A program made the position numbers and the translations under genes. A model generated the notes under the pieces. It ran no database searches. It worked only from the letters and a program-made list of their open reading frames with translations, and had not been told where the DNA came from. Of a DNA stretch of 41,086 bases, positions 10,501 to 19,500 are shown piece after piece; within the stretch, counting starts at the first letter, position 1; every line of letters starts with the position of its first letter. Source of the stretch: Bacteroidales bacterium (GTDB lineage Bacteria; Bacteroidota; Bacteroidia; Bacteroidales; WCHB1-69); assembly GCA_024682995.1 (NCBI GenBank), contig JAIKYR010000008.1, positions 1-41,086 on the forward strand, given 5' to 3'.

Positions 10501-13342
10501 CGGAGTTGTCATCCACCGCAAGCACCAGATTGTCGGTGCCGTTGTAATGGAAGACGCTGTCCAGCACGAAGGTATTCCATCCCTGCTGGCAGTTCAGACT
10601 GCCGCTATAGACCAGCTGCAAGTTCGCCAGCGGCACATAGTTGCTGGTGGAAGTGAATGCGCTCTGCGTAGTATGTCCCAGATATATCTTCACATTGGTC
10701 TTGGCAGTCATGGGGGTGGTATAGGCATAATCGAATGCAACACTGAGAATATCACGCGGGCCACCCATTTCAGAAGCCAGATAGATTTGCTGGGTATAGG
10801 AATAATTGTAATAATTGTTGAGCGGGAAATAGTAGCTGGTTGAGGTTCCGGAACCCACGGCCACCTCACCGCCGGCCAGACAGCCGGTCGTGAAAGTTTC
10901 AATGAGCGTATCCGTTGAGCCGTCAACGCAATTCGAGTAAACATATACGGTATAGTTAGTCTCCGGGGTCAATCCGGTGAGCATGGTCTGCGTACCCGTT
11001 ATAAAACTGTATTGTATATTGCCGGAACCCGTCTCCTCATACTCCAGCACATAGTCGGTCACGCCATACGGGGCGGCGTGCCAGCTCAGCATAGCCGAAG
11101 TACCGGCAACGGAGGACACCGCCAGCGCAGAGGGGCTGGAGCAGCCCACCATCTCGCTCACCCGAACATCATCTATGTACAGATAGGAGGTGCTTCCGCC
11201 CATTGGCACCACGAAGGCCAAATACAAAGGAGTTGTCGGCACATTTGTCAACGGAACCATGAACGAATACCAGTCAGACACATTGGTGTAGTCGCTCGGA
11301 TAGATTGATTTCAAGATGGTGAACGTATTAATATCATTAGGATTCGTCATATAGCCCACATCCACACGTCCGTAGGCGGCGGAGGTCTTCATGGCCTTGA
11401 ACGTCAACGCCACCGGATTGGCTGCCAGTGACAGATCCAGAGGAGGCATAACCGCTGCATTAAAGGTGGCGGAGGTGGTATAGAAATAAAGGGCATGCGT
11501 GGAATCCGGAGCCATGTTCACATACGGGTAGGCTCCATTGCTGGTGATCTTAGACCAACATTCGGGGAAGGCTGTCGTACCCGTGCCGGCACTTTCGAAA
11601 TTCTCCTCGTAAGGCAGCACATCGGAAGTGAGACAAGGCGTGGTGAACGAACGCTGCACCCAGGAGCTGTATCCGCCGGTGCCGCAGTTGGCCCGCAGAT
11701 ATACCTTGTAGCCCGTCTTCTCCGACAACGTGGTGAACGTGTAAAAGGTATCCGTCACCGTTATCGGGGTCACACTGTTGAAATCGTCGGAATCGGACAC
11801 CAGCACCAGCTCATAGTCACTACCGCCCACATGAGGAGTCCAACTGACCGTAGCCGTGCTGCTGGTGATGTCGGAAAAGACAAAGTGGGTGGGCATGAAG
11901 CAGGTGATCGGGTCACCAATCATAAAGCGGATGTTGGGACGGATGCTTCCCATAGTACCCGAAGGCAGGGCCGTCGTCAGATCGTACGGAGTGGTACGGT
12001 ACGAGTACAGGGTCTTCGACGACATGCTGTGCGTGTAGAAATATGAGCTGCTCGAGTTCAACGTACCGGTTTCATCTTGGATGGCCACCACCACGTTGCT
12101 GGTGCCATCCCATTCAAACGGCGTGGTCAGCGGGATATTCACCCAATTGTTGGCATTCTGGTTGGTGAAATATACTGCTCCCTCATATACCAGCACCAGA
12201 TCGTCCAAGCCAACCCAGTCGGAAGTGGAAGAAAAGGTGTTCTTATCGGTATTGCCCATATAGACTTTCAAAATCCGGGTAACAGGGTTCGCATTGATAT
12301 ATTGGAACGAGATACAGGGAATATAGCCATTGACGGCACTGATTTCAGAAGCCGTATAGATCTGCTGGGCATAGGAATAATAGTAATAGGGGTTAAATGG
12401 GACATAGTAGGTACCCGTGGTGCCGGTACCCACAATGAGGCTGTCGGTACAGTTATCGCAGGGGTTGTCCGTCATCGTCACGGTTTTGGTGATGGGAGAG
12501 GTTTCGCAGCCGTTCGCGTAAAGGGCCGTCACATCATACGTATAGGTACCGTTTACTAACAACGTATCCATATAGGTCGGAGTGGACAGCGGCGTGGAGG
12601 TCTGCAAGGCCTGGTTGCGATAGAGACGGTAACCGGCTAACACTTGATCGGGATCTTTCAACACACCTTCAATCAGCCAGTTGTATCCAGGAACACCCAC
12701 ATTACCCAATCGTCCATATCCCCAATTCCCATTCGAGTTCCTCATGGCGATAATATCCGCTTTGAACGGAACTACCGTGTTGTTGCTGGCTCCCAGCGGG
12801 TGGCCTGTGGTGGTATTGCAACGGACAGCTATCCACAGCTCCTCCGAAGGATCGACAGTGATTATGGAATCCAACAACACCGTATTCACCACATTGAGAG
12901 TCAAGGGTGCTGTCACTTGCTGGTTGAGAACCAGAGTGCCGAGATTAAGGATGGTGTCCGACGGGTTAAAGGTCATGGAGCCACCTTTATAAATTTCGAT
13001 GTAATACGTACATACAGTCTGTAGCTCACCTGGAACGAAACTCACAGCCGCCAGTATGCGGCCGCCAAGACCTGCCAAGTCTGTTGTGTCGAATCGGGCA
13101 AAGCCCTTGAAATCCATTGCCACACCATCGCCACCGCCGATTCGGGTAGCATACGTGGTGGACCATTTGATGATTTGTTCCGTGGTGTCCACGGGAGCAA
13201 GCCAGTTCAGCTGCACATTACGCCATTGCGGGGCATGCGGAACGGCACTCAGATTTGTTGGCGGCGTGCAATTGGATTGAGCACGTAACCACGTGGGTGC
13301 CAACAACATAAAAGCAAAAACAAACAGTAAAACTTTTTTCAT
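7586..13342 (-). CDS. GA2: giant modular surface adhesin with T9SS type A sorting domain (1918 aa)
   Basis: Signal peptide at residues 1-22 (MKKVLLFVFAFMLLAPTWLRAQ). An N-terminal Fn3 domain appears split by an inserted beta-rich domain, resuming at YRLYRNQ (about 23-295). Then follow a jelly-roll-like module (about 298-490, GTGTTGTYYVPFN), Fn3, choice-of-anchor-J (about 576, LPYEENFES), Fn3, a second jelly-roll-like module (about 825-1010), Fn3, anchor-J modules at about 1102 and 1356 with Fn3 between and after, a DGYGDGWN-motif domain (about 1626-1735), and a last Fn3 (about 1745-1840). The C-terminus (about 1846-1918) is a T9SS type A sorting domain: YPNPNNG, VDVYDVYGKLL, SSGMYFVRI and a basic end (FVKK). 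Family knowledge predicts Sec export, T9SS passage through the outer membrane, and cleavage with surface attachment. Own promoter and terminator. Ligand unknown; no catalytic motif recognised. Confidence 0.95.
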   Translation of the reverse strand: MKKVLLFVFAFMLLAPTWLRAQSNCTPPTNLSAVPHAPQWRNVQLNWLAPVDTTEQIIKWSTTYATRIGGGDGVAMDFKGFARFDTTDLAGLGGRILAAVSFVPGELQTVCTYYIEIYKGGSMTFNPSDTILNLGTLVLNQQVTAPLTLNVVNTVLLDSIITVDPSEELWIAVRCNTTTGHPLGASNNTVVPFKADIIAMRNSNGNWGYGRLGNVGVPGYNWLIEGVLKDPDQVLAGYRLYRNQALQTSTPLSTPTYMDTLLVNGTYTYDVTALYANGCETSPITKTVTMTDNPCDNCTDSLIVGTGTTGTYYVPFNPYYYYSYAQQIYTASEISAVNGYIPCISFQYINANPVTRILKVYMGNTDKNTFSSTSDWVGLDDLVLVYEGAVYFTNQNANNWVNIPLTTPFEWDGTSNVVVAIQDETGTLNSSSSYFYTHSMSSKTLYSYRTTPYDLTTALPSGTMGSIRPNIRFMIGDPITCFMPTHFVFSDITSSTATVSWTPHVGGSDYELVLVSDSDDFNSVTPITVTDTFYTFTTLSEKTGYKVYLRANCGTGGYSSWVQRSFTTPCLTSDVLPYEENFESAGTGTTAFPECWSKITSNGAYPYVNMAPDSTHALYFYTTSATFNAAVMPPLDLSLAANPVALTFKAMKTSAAYGRVDVGYMTNPNDINTFTILKSIYPSDYTNVSDWYSFMVPLTNVPTTPLYLAFVVPMGGSTSYLYIDDVRVSEMVGCSSPSALAVSSVAGTSAMLSWHAAPYGVTDYVLEYEETGSGNIQYSFITGTQTMLTGLTPETNYTVYVYSNCVDGSTDTLIETFTTGCLAGGEVAVGSGTSTSYYFPLNNYYNYSYTQQIYLASEMGGPRDILSVAFDYAYTTPMTAKTNVKIYLGHTTQSAFTSTSNYVPLANLQLVYSGSLNCQQGWNTFVLDSVFHYNGTDNLVLAVDDNSGSYNSSSYTFHVHSAGAYRSLYYYSDSNNPDPNNPTSVSTSSSYSNGNRNNVKFGSPCDSVAVCIAPNVFVTNITDVTATVAWVPGSTEDTWEFEYKSETDSAWTSMGQVTASPITLTGLTSDVTYYIRMRSLCSSSDTSNWVVATAHTICMITTLPYEENFDRATGSGTTHTVPCWSKGTNSSTAYPYPSSSYSQSAPYSLYFYGTSAYYSYAVSPRLSDNIPTDSLFVQFYAYKTSANYFIEYGMMSNPNDISTFEPIGRFSPSNLSTWEMTEFTTESYTGTGRYLAFRVPQWVTDYMYLDNVRIDYLPHCAHVQNVAATGITNSEATITWQAGDGEQAWAYVFGLADSVDLTIETPIDIYTNQLDLQGLLSNTAYDVYVFASCDDGYYSNAMKITFSTLCDPINTLPYIQNFDSIQGVTSGTGYNNLPDCWNSLNTGTNSSYRAYPIVYNSSSLAQSSPNFIRFYTYTASTMADQYAIMPAFDTLLYPINNLMLSFDARKYSTSYASFNLVVGVMTDASDASTFVPVDTVVITEATYNHYNLLFLNTNVTNGRIALMAPQFSNVTYNSGYVDNIKLEVKPACLYPVNFTHVSSTDNSVTLQWDALDNETAWNVAYGPRGFNPDSPSSGGTTVQATTQTFTVNNLTLATEYDFYVQTDCGADGNSVWVGPITASTNLCVVSDQCEFRFVCYDGYGDGWNDGYIIVKQNGTTVANVEALDHGASPSVDTVRVMLCDNVSTTLTWVEGDYDDEVSVVVLDRVGNVIYTQQDMSMISSNLLTTFTTDCNAAPPAPPTPDPCETPTGLTATDITKTSVKLDWSQTGSNVVSWTINYKADGVSQWSTVTASSHPFTLTGLEQQTNYSAYVVTHCTENTSGQSNVVSFRTAGDGITDYDMFTSLYPNPNNGQFTINNEQFTINNVDVYDVYGKLLKTVEVNANTVELDVRDLSSGMYFVRISTEKGVVTKNFVKK
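7742..7776 (-). repeat. Heptanucleotide array in GA2 sorting domain (5 units)
   Basis: Five 7-bp units (plus strand ATTGTTA, ATTGTAA, ATTGTTC, ATTGTTA, ATTGTAA) lie inside the coding region between the PNPNNG and VYDVYGK motifs. They encode the internal peptide repeat QFTINN-E-QFTINN. Because 7 is not a multiple of 3, a one-unit change shifts the frame. Confidence 0.85.
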
Positions 13343-13379
13343 ATTGATGAGATTTTAGAATTTTCCCGAAAATCGTCAG

Positions 13380-13410
13380 CAAAAATACAATAATTATTAT
13401 TATTTATCAA
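13380..13410 (-). promoter_or_regulatory. Promoter of GA2 (TTG-N20-TATTTTTG)
   Basis: On the minus strand TATTTTTG (13380-13387) matches TAnnTTTG, and TTG (13408-13410) lies 20 bases upstream, close to the Bacteroidota -33/-7 arrangement. The predicted transcription start leaves a 5' leader of about 30-35 bases. Confidence 0.65.
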
Positions 13411-13427
13411 CAAAAAATTACAGGTGC

Positions 13428-13460
13428 AAAAAAAAGGCTGACCCTTGACAAGTCAGCCTT
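13428..13460 (-). terminator. Rho-independent terminator of GA3
   Basis: A perfect 9-bp stem (AAGGCTGAC / GTCAGCCTT on the minus strand) with a loop of about 9 nt is followed by eight U in the minus-strand transcript. It lies about 60 bases beyond the GA3 stop and upstream of the GA2 promoter, so GA3 transcription should stop before GA2. Confidence 0.9.
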
Positions 13461-13520
13461 AATGATTGTGTGGTCCTTTGGGGTATCTCAAAACCGTACT
13501 CCGATACGGAAAGATTGTCA

Positions 13521-16500
13521 CTACCTCTTCACAAAACTCTTCATCACAACACCCTTTTCGGTGCTGATGCGCACGAAATACATGCCCGAAGCGAGATCCT
13601 GAGCATCGATGACTGCCGTGTTGCTGTTCACCTCAACCGTCTTCAACAGTTTACCATACACATCGTAAATATCAATACTGTGAATTGTGAATTGTGAATT
13701 GTGAATTGTAAATTGTCCTGTGTTCGGATTCGGGTAAAGGGTGGTGGCTAACTCATAATCGGCGATGCCGTCGGGTAAGGTATTGAAGGAAATCATGGCA
13801 AACTCGCTGTTCAACTCATCACAAACGGCCTGCACGCGCACCTGGTACGGCGTGTTGGGCTGCAAGTTGTTGAACACATGGTCCGTATGCGTCTCCACTA
13901 TAATCTCCGACCACTCGTCGGTATTCGCCCTGATTTGGACATTCCACCTGTTCTCATCGCCTCCCGGAGTCCACACCACCGTGGCGCGATAGATGTCGGC
14001 AGCCACCGCCAAATTCGTAGGCGCATTGCATACTGGAGCCTGCAAGGTGGTGAAGCTTACACTTGCCGTCCAGTCGCTGGTGAGGTTGTTGTCGCACACC
14101 GCCTGAACCTGCACTTCGTATGGCGTCTCGGCATCCAAGCCTATCAAGTCGTATTGGTTGGTGCCGACCGGAATCGTGGTCCAAGAGGTGACAGCGGTCT
14201 TATAGCGGAGATTCCATGAATGGGCATTGTTCTGATCCCAAGAGAGATGGACGGAGGAATAGCCAACATTCGAATACGTCAGGGAGGTGGGATCCAGACA
14301 GACATTAGCCTGCTGGGTGGTAAACGTAAACAGTTCGCTCCACGGGCCAGAGATGTTGTTAACACAGATAGGCTGCGTCTGAAGCTCATAATTGGTCAAC
14401 TCCACCAAGTTGGTGAGCGTGCAGGTGGGCGCACTCACCGTCATCGTAATCCAGTTAGCGCTGTTGACGGGTCTGTAACGTACATTCCACCGCTGGGCGT
14501 CGTACCCGTTCCAACTGACGACAGCACCCTCCGCCGTGAGATTGGAGACAACGAAATCTGTCGGCTGGTCACAGACGATGGCCGGCATGACCTTGATATC
14601 ATCGATACAGCAGCGGTAAGTGATGAGGGCACCGGTATAGGTGTTTCTCCATCGGAACGCAATGCGCGCACCCGCTGGCACATTCGTCACATATTGGAAC
14701 GTCACCGTATCACGCGTCGGCGAGGTCTCCGGCGACACATCGGAAACTGGCACAAAAGTGCTCATGTCATATGGATCCGTGACATAGCCCACCATAAGTT
14801 GGACGCTCGTGACATTTGATGAGGTCATGCGGCGGGTGAACGCTATCTTCACATTCGTCATCGGCTCGTCAAAGAGCGGCAGAACGGCCAACGCGGTGTC
14901 GGTCAACGTCGCCTGCATCATCAGGCAGTTGGGTAGCGAACTCGGATAGGAGTACATGGATGTGGCACTGGAAATGATGTGCGGCTGCATGGCCGGATAG
15001 TTGTTCGTGCTGTATCCGCTCCAACAGTTGGGCAGCACGCCAGCCGTCTGATAGGTGGCCGTCGTCACGATAGAGTCGAATTTCTCCTCGTAGGGCAACG
15101 ACAACATTCCGTTGCAGATGGTCTGGGCGAAGACCGGCCCTATGAATTGGCTGCTGTCATACACAGAGCAACGTGTGCCCACCTCAAACGCATACGTCGT
15201 GCCCGGCTGCAAGCCTGTCACCACATACGGATGCGTGGTAACATTCCGGATATAGGTGTAGCTGCCCGTCCCCTGCTCCGCATAACGGATTGTATAGCTC
15301 ATCGGCGACTGCGACAGGCCATCGCTCCAATCCAATGTAACGGAATTGCCAGTTGCTGAGGTTGCCACCAAATCTTCCGGCTCGAAACAGTTGGGCAGAG
15401 CCGAGATTTTCACATTGTCCACATACACATAATTGTAATCCGTCGTCCATGTCAGGAAGGCAATATAATGCCCTTGGCCTGTATAGTTTGTAAACAGAAT
15501 CCTATACGGAATATTCTGATCCACCAAGGTGGTGTAAATGGTGTCCATCGGCACAAATGTGCTGATATCATACGGGTCATCCATCACACCCACAAAGAGA
15601 TTATACCCCATGGTAGCGGATCTGAAGTCAAACTGCAGCTGCAGGTCGCTGACATTGAAATCCAATGGCGGTGTGGTCGCCAAGGAGTACTTGTCAAGAC
15701 CTGAAGAGAAATAGAGAGCGGAACCGGTGACATGCGGGTATTGTGTCGTGGTCGAGAAGTTGCTCATGCGCTCCCAGCAGGAGGGGAAGACATCCTGTCC
15801 GACGCTCACCACATTATTGAAATCCTCTTCAAAAGGCAGTGTGTTTATCGGTTCACAATCGGTGCGGAACGAGCATTTCTGGCTCCACTCGCTCCTCTCA
15901 AGGCTGTCGCACACCGAGCGCACATACGCATCATAGTAGGTGGCTGGAGTAAGGTTGGTGAGGAAGAGGGAGTCCTCCGTTGAAATAACAGAAACGGCAC
16001 CCGACAAAACAGACGGATTGAAGCCCATAGGGCCGTAAACAAGCTGCCAGCTGTTTTCCGTATTGCCGGGCCGCCAATCCAACTTCGCGGTGGTCGTCGT
16101 CAATTCGTGAACAACGAGATTGGACGGACGTACACAGCCAGGTGCGTACGTGACGGACAAGTTGTCTATATAAAGGGTAGTTCCCGTAGATACGGAATGC
16201 AAAGCGATAAACTTGCCCGTTCCCTGGTAGGATGTCAACGGAACATGGAACTCGTTCCACACGGTGGTCCGTGCCTGAACCGTCTCCACATGTTCAAACG
16301 TGCTGGGATCGTACGGATCACTCATCACACCCACCTCCAACGAATAGTTCAGATTACTGAATCTGCCGAAGAAGTTCAACTGCAATTCATTAAGCGTTGC
16401 ATCCAGTTCCGGCAGAACGGCATACGCCTCCGCCGCAGAACCGGCAATCATATAGAGGGAATTATCACTGTAGCAAGTGGAATTGTTATTTACATAAACA

Positions 16501-19500
16501 CTACCCTCGCCTATTTTACGCCAGCAATCCGGCATGATGGACGGCCCGTTGTCGCCACCGTCGAAATCCTGAACATACGGAATGGTATGTGGCGAACAGC
16601 CGGTAGTGAAGGTGCAGGGCTCCGACCATAAGGAAAATCCGCCGCTGGGACAAACATTCCGGATATAGAATGTATAGGTTGTATTCGGTGTCAGATTATC
16701 CAACACAAACGAATGGTTCTGATTGCTCACCAGATACGTGGTGGCGGTATCCGGACGGAAGCCGGGAGTGCCATACACATACTCGCAAGTGCTGATATTG
16801 GAAGTGGAGAACCACGTCATCTCGGCCTGGTCAGACGAGATGTTGCGTGCCGCCACACTCAACGGCATGAAACAATCTTCGGCTATATCCAATACGAGAT
16901 TATCGATACGCAAAGTGTTGAATTTGACACCATCGCCACAGCGAATGGCGATAAAACGGCCAAAGCCCGTATAAGTGGCGAAAAAGATTTCCTCGTCCTC
17001 CCAAACGCCCAACGTGGAGGGCACGATGCTCTTTATCGGCACAAACGTGTTCGGATTCATGGGGTTCTCCATCACGCCCACCACCACACCGTTGTCGGCG
17101 GTGGTGCTCTTGGCCTTGAATGTCATCTTCAGGCTGCTGATGTCTATCGTACCATCAATCTCCGGCAAAACGGCAATATCGAAATAGGCGGATGTGGCGT
17201 AGCAATAAAGCGCTCCGGGAGGGGAGTAAACATTCACGTCTGACGTGGAAACGTAGGGGTATGTCGAAATCGAGCCACTAAAATATTTGAGCCAGCAAGG
17301 CGGCAGATTATAGGCGATGGTCAACACACTGTCGAAATTCTGCACGTATGGCACTGAGGTGATGGCATCGCAGAGGGTTGTCCCCACCACAGGGTCCGTA
17401 TAGTCGGTCTCCGTGCCGCCACACACCGACTTGACTTTGAAATAATAGGTGGTACCTGGCAGCAGCTGGTCTATCGTGAAAACGGTATCGTAAATATATG
17501 GGAACAGCATCCATTGGGATGCGGTATCCTCCCGGTAAGCTATTTCCCATTCATACTCCGTATCGCCCGGTATCCAGGAAAGGGTGACTGATGTCTGGGA
17601 TAGCGAATCAACCTTTACCTTCTTCGGTTTGAAGCAGGTGGGAACATAATCCAATTCAAAATTATCCAGATGCACCGTCATGGTAGAGGTTCCCCCTCCT
17701 ATCAGGAAGGCCAAGAAGCGTCCATTGCCGGTATAATTGTTGAACATGACGGTCTTCTCCTCCCAAACAGTCGCCTCATTCAGCCGGATGGTGTCATACG
17801 GAACAAAGGTGGTGATGTCTGAAGAATCGGTCATGAAACCGATCTGCAGCCAAGCGGTCGCGGTACTGCCTCTGACACGGAACGTGGCGGCCAAGGTCTG
17901 GATATTGATGGCATCGTCAATCCGGGGGGCGGCGGCGTAAGAGGAATAGAATGCAGGTGTCTGACCGGAACCGTTACTGCCGCTGTAGAAGTCGAAAGAA
18001 GCCGGTGCCGAATAATAGTAGTTAGGGTCAAAACAGGGCAAATAGTTATAGTTCGGATTGTCGCAACCATGCTCCCAACAGTCGGGATAGACCATTGATT
18101 GACTCATATCATAATGGTCAAAATTCTCCCGATACGGCAAGGTGGTTATCGGCCCGCATCCGGTCATGAAGATGTATTCCACCGACCAGTAACTGAGGCT
18201 ACTCGGCCCGCAATAAGACTGCACCTGCACCACGTAGGCGGTGGAAGGTAACAGATTGGTGAAATTCTTGCTGTTGCCGATCTCCTGGTTGTATGTTGTC
18301 CAATCTTCATTTCCATACAAGGGTTTGATGCGCACATTCCATAATGCCACTATGGGATCATTGGTCCAAGTGGCTGTCGCCGTCGTGGCGGTGATGTTGC
18401 TGAACCAGACACTGTCAGGACGGGGACAGGGATTGGTGACGTTCAAGTCAAGGTCATCAATGTAATAGGCATACGCATTCGAACCTGTCGGATGGATGGC
18501 GATATAGCGGTTGTGACCAGTGAGAAGGACGCTGTCGAAGGAGATTTCCACAAACTGGTAGGTGTTGCCCGTCGGCAGCTGCACCGACCGCACCAGCTCA
18601 AACGTCGTGGTATCGCAGGGGTTGCTCATCACGCCCACATCCAGCGTGCCGCCAGCGGAGTTATGCCGGCTGACCCAGAAGCTGAGCGTCAGCGTTTCAA
18701 TATCGGCATTGATAGCCGGCGAAGCCATCCAACAGTAATCATTCCCGAAACGCATAGAGTTGGTACCACTGTGCGCATGGTTGCTCTGCTGATGCACCGC
18801 AGGTAATGTGATGGTGGAAACGTACGCCGAAGGACGGGTCCAACAATCCATGTAGGACAAATCCTGCATAAAATCGAAATTTTCATAATACGGGATTTCC
18901 AACGGATTGGAACAAAGCGTGTAAAATGTTTCCGCAAAGGTATAAGCACTCTCCCCGCCGGAGCATATCACCTTCACCTTGAACAGATATTGGTGGTTGT
19001 CGGAAAGGCCGTTTACCGTATAGAAGGTATCCGTGATGCCTGAAACTTCTGTCCATTGGTCATCGGTAGCGTCCACATCGCGATAGGCCAGCGTATAGGA
19101 AACGGCCGTGGTTCCCACCGCCGGGGACCAGGCACAGGAGATGGAGTTGTCTGTTGCCGCCGTCTGCACCAAATTTTCCGGCTGGGAGCAGTTAGCCACT
19201 GCCACTACCAGATTGTCCATATATACGGTATTGAACCCGGAAAGAGGCTTGGGTGCCTTCAGGGCAATGCGTCCTCCGGGACCCGTGTAATTGGCGAAAG
19301 AGACCGCAAACGGCGCATATACATTGGTGGTGGGTTCAATACTGCCCACCTGCACAAAGGTACTGAAGTCCATCGGATCGCTCATCACCCCCACAAGAAC
19401 CTTACCCACGTACATGCCCGAGTTGTTGATCTCACGAGCCATGCAACTCAATTCCAAAGAGCTGATCGGATTCGTGAAGGCCGGCAATATGACATAGTTG

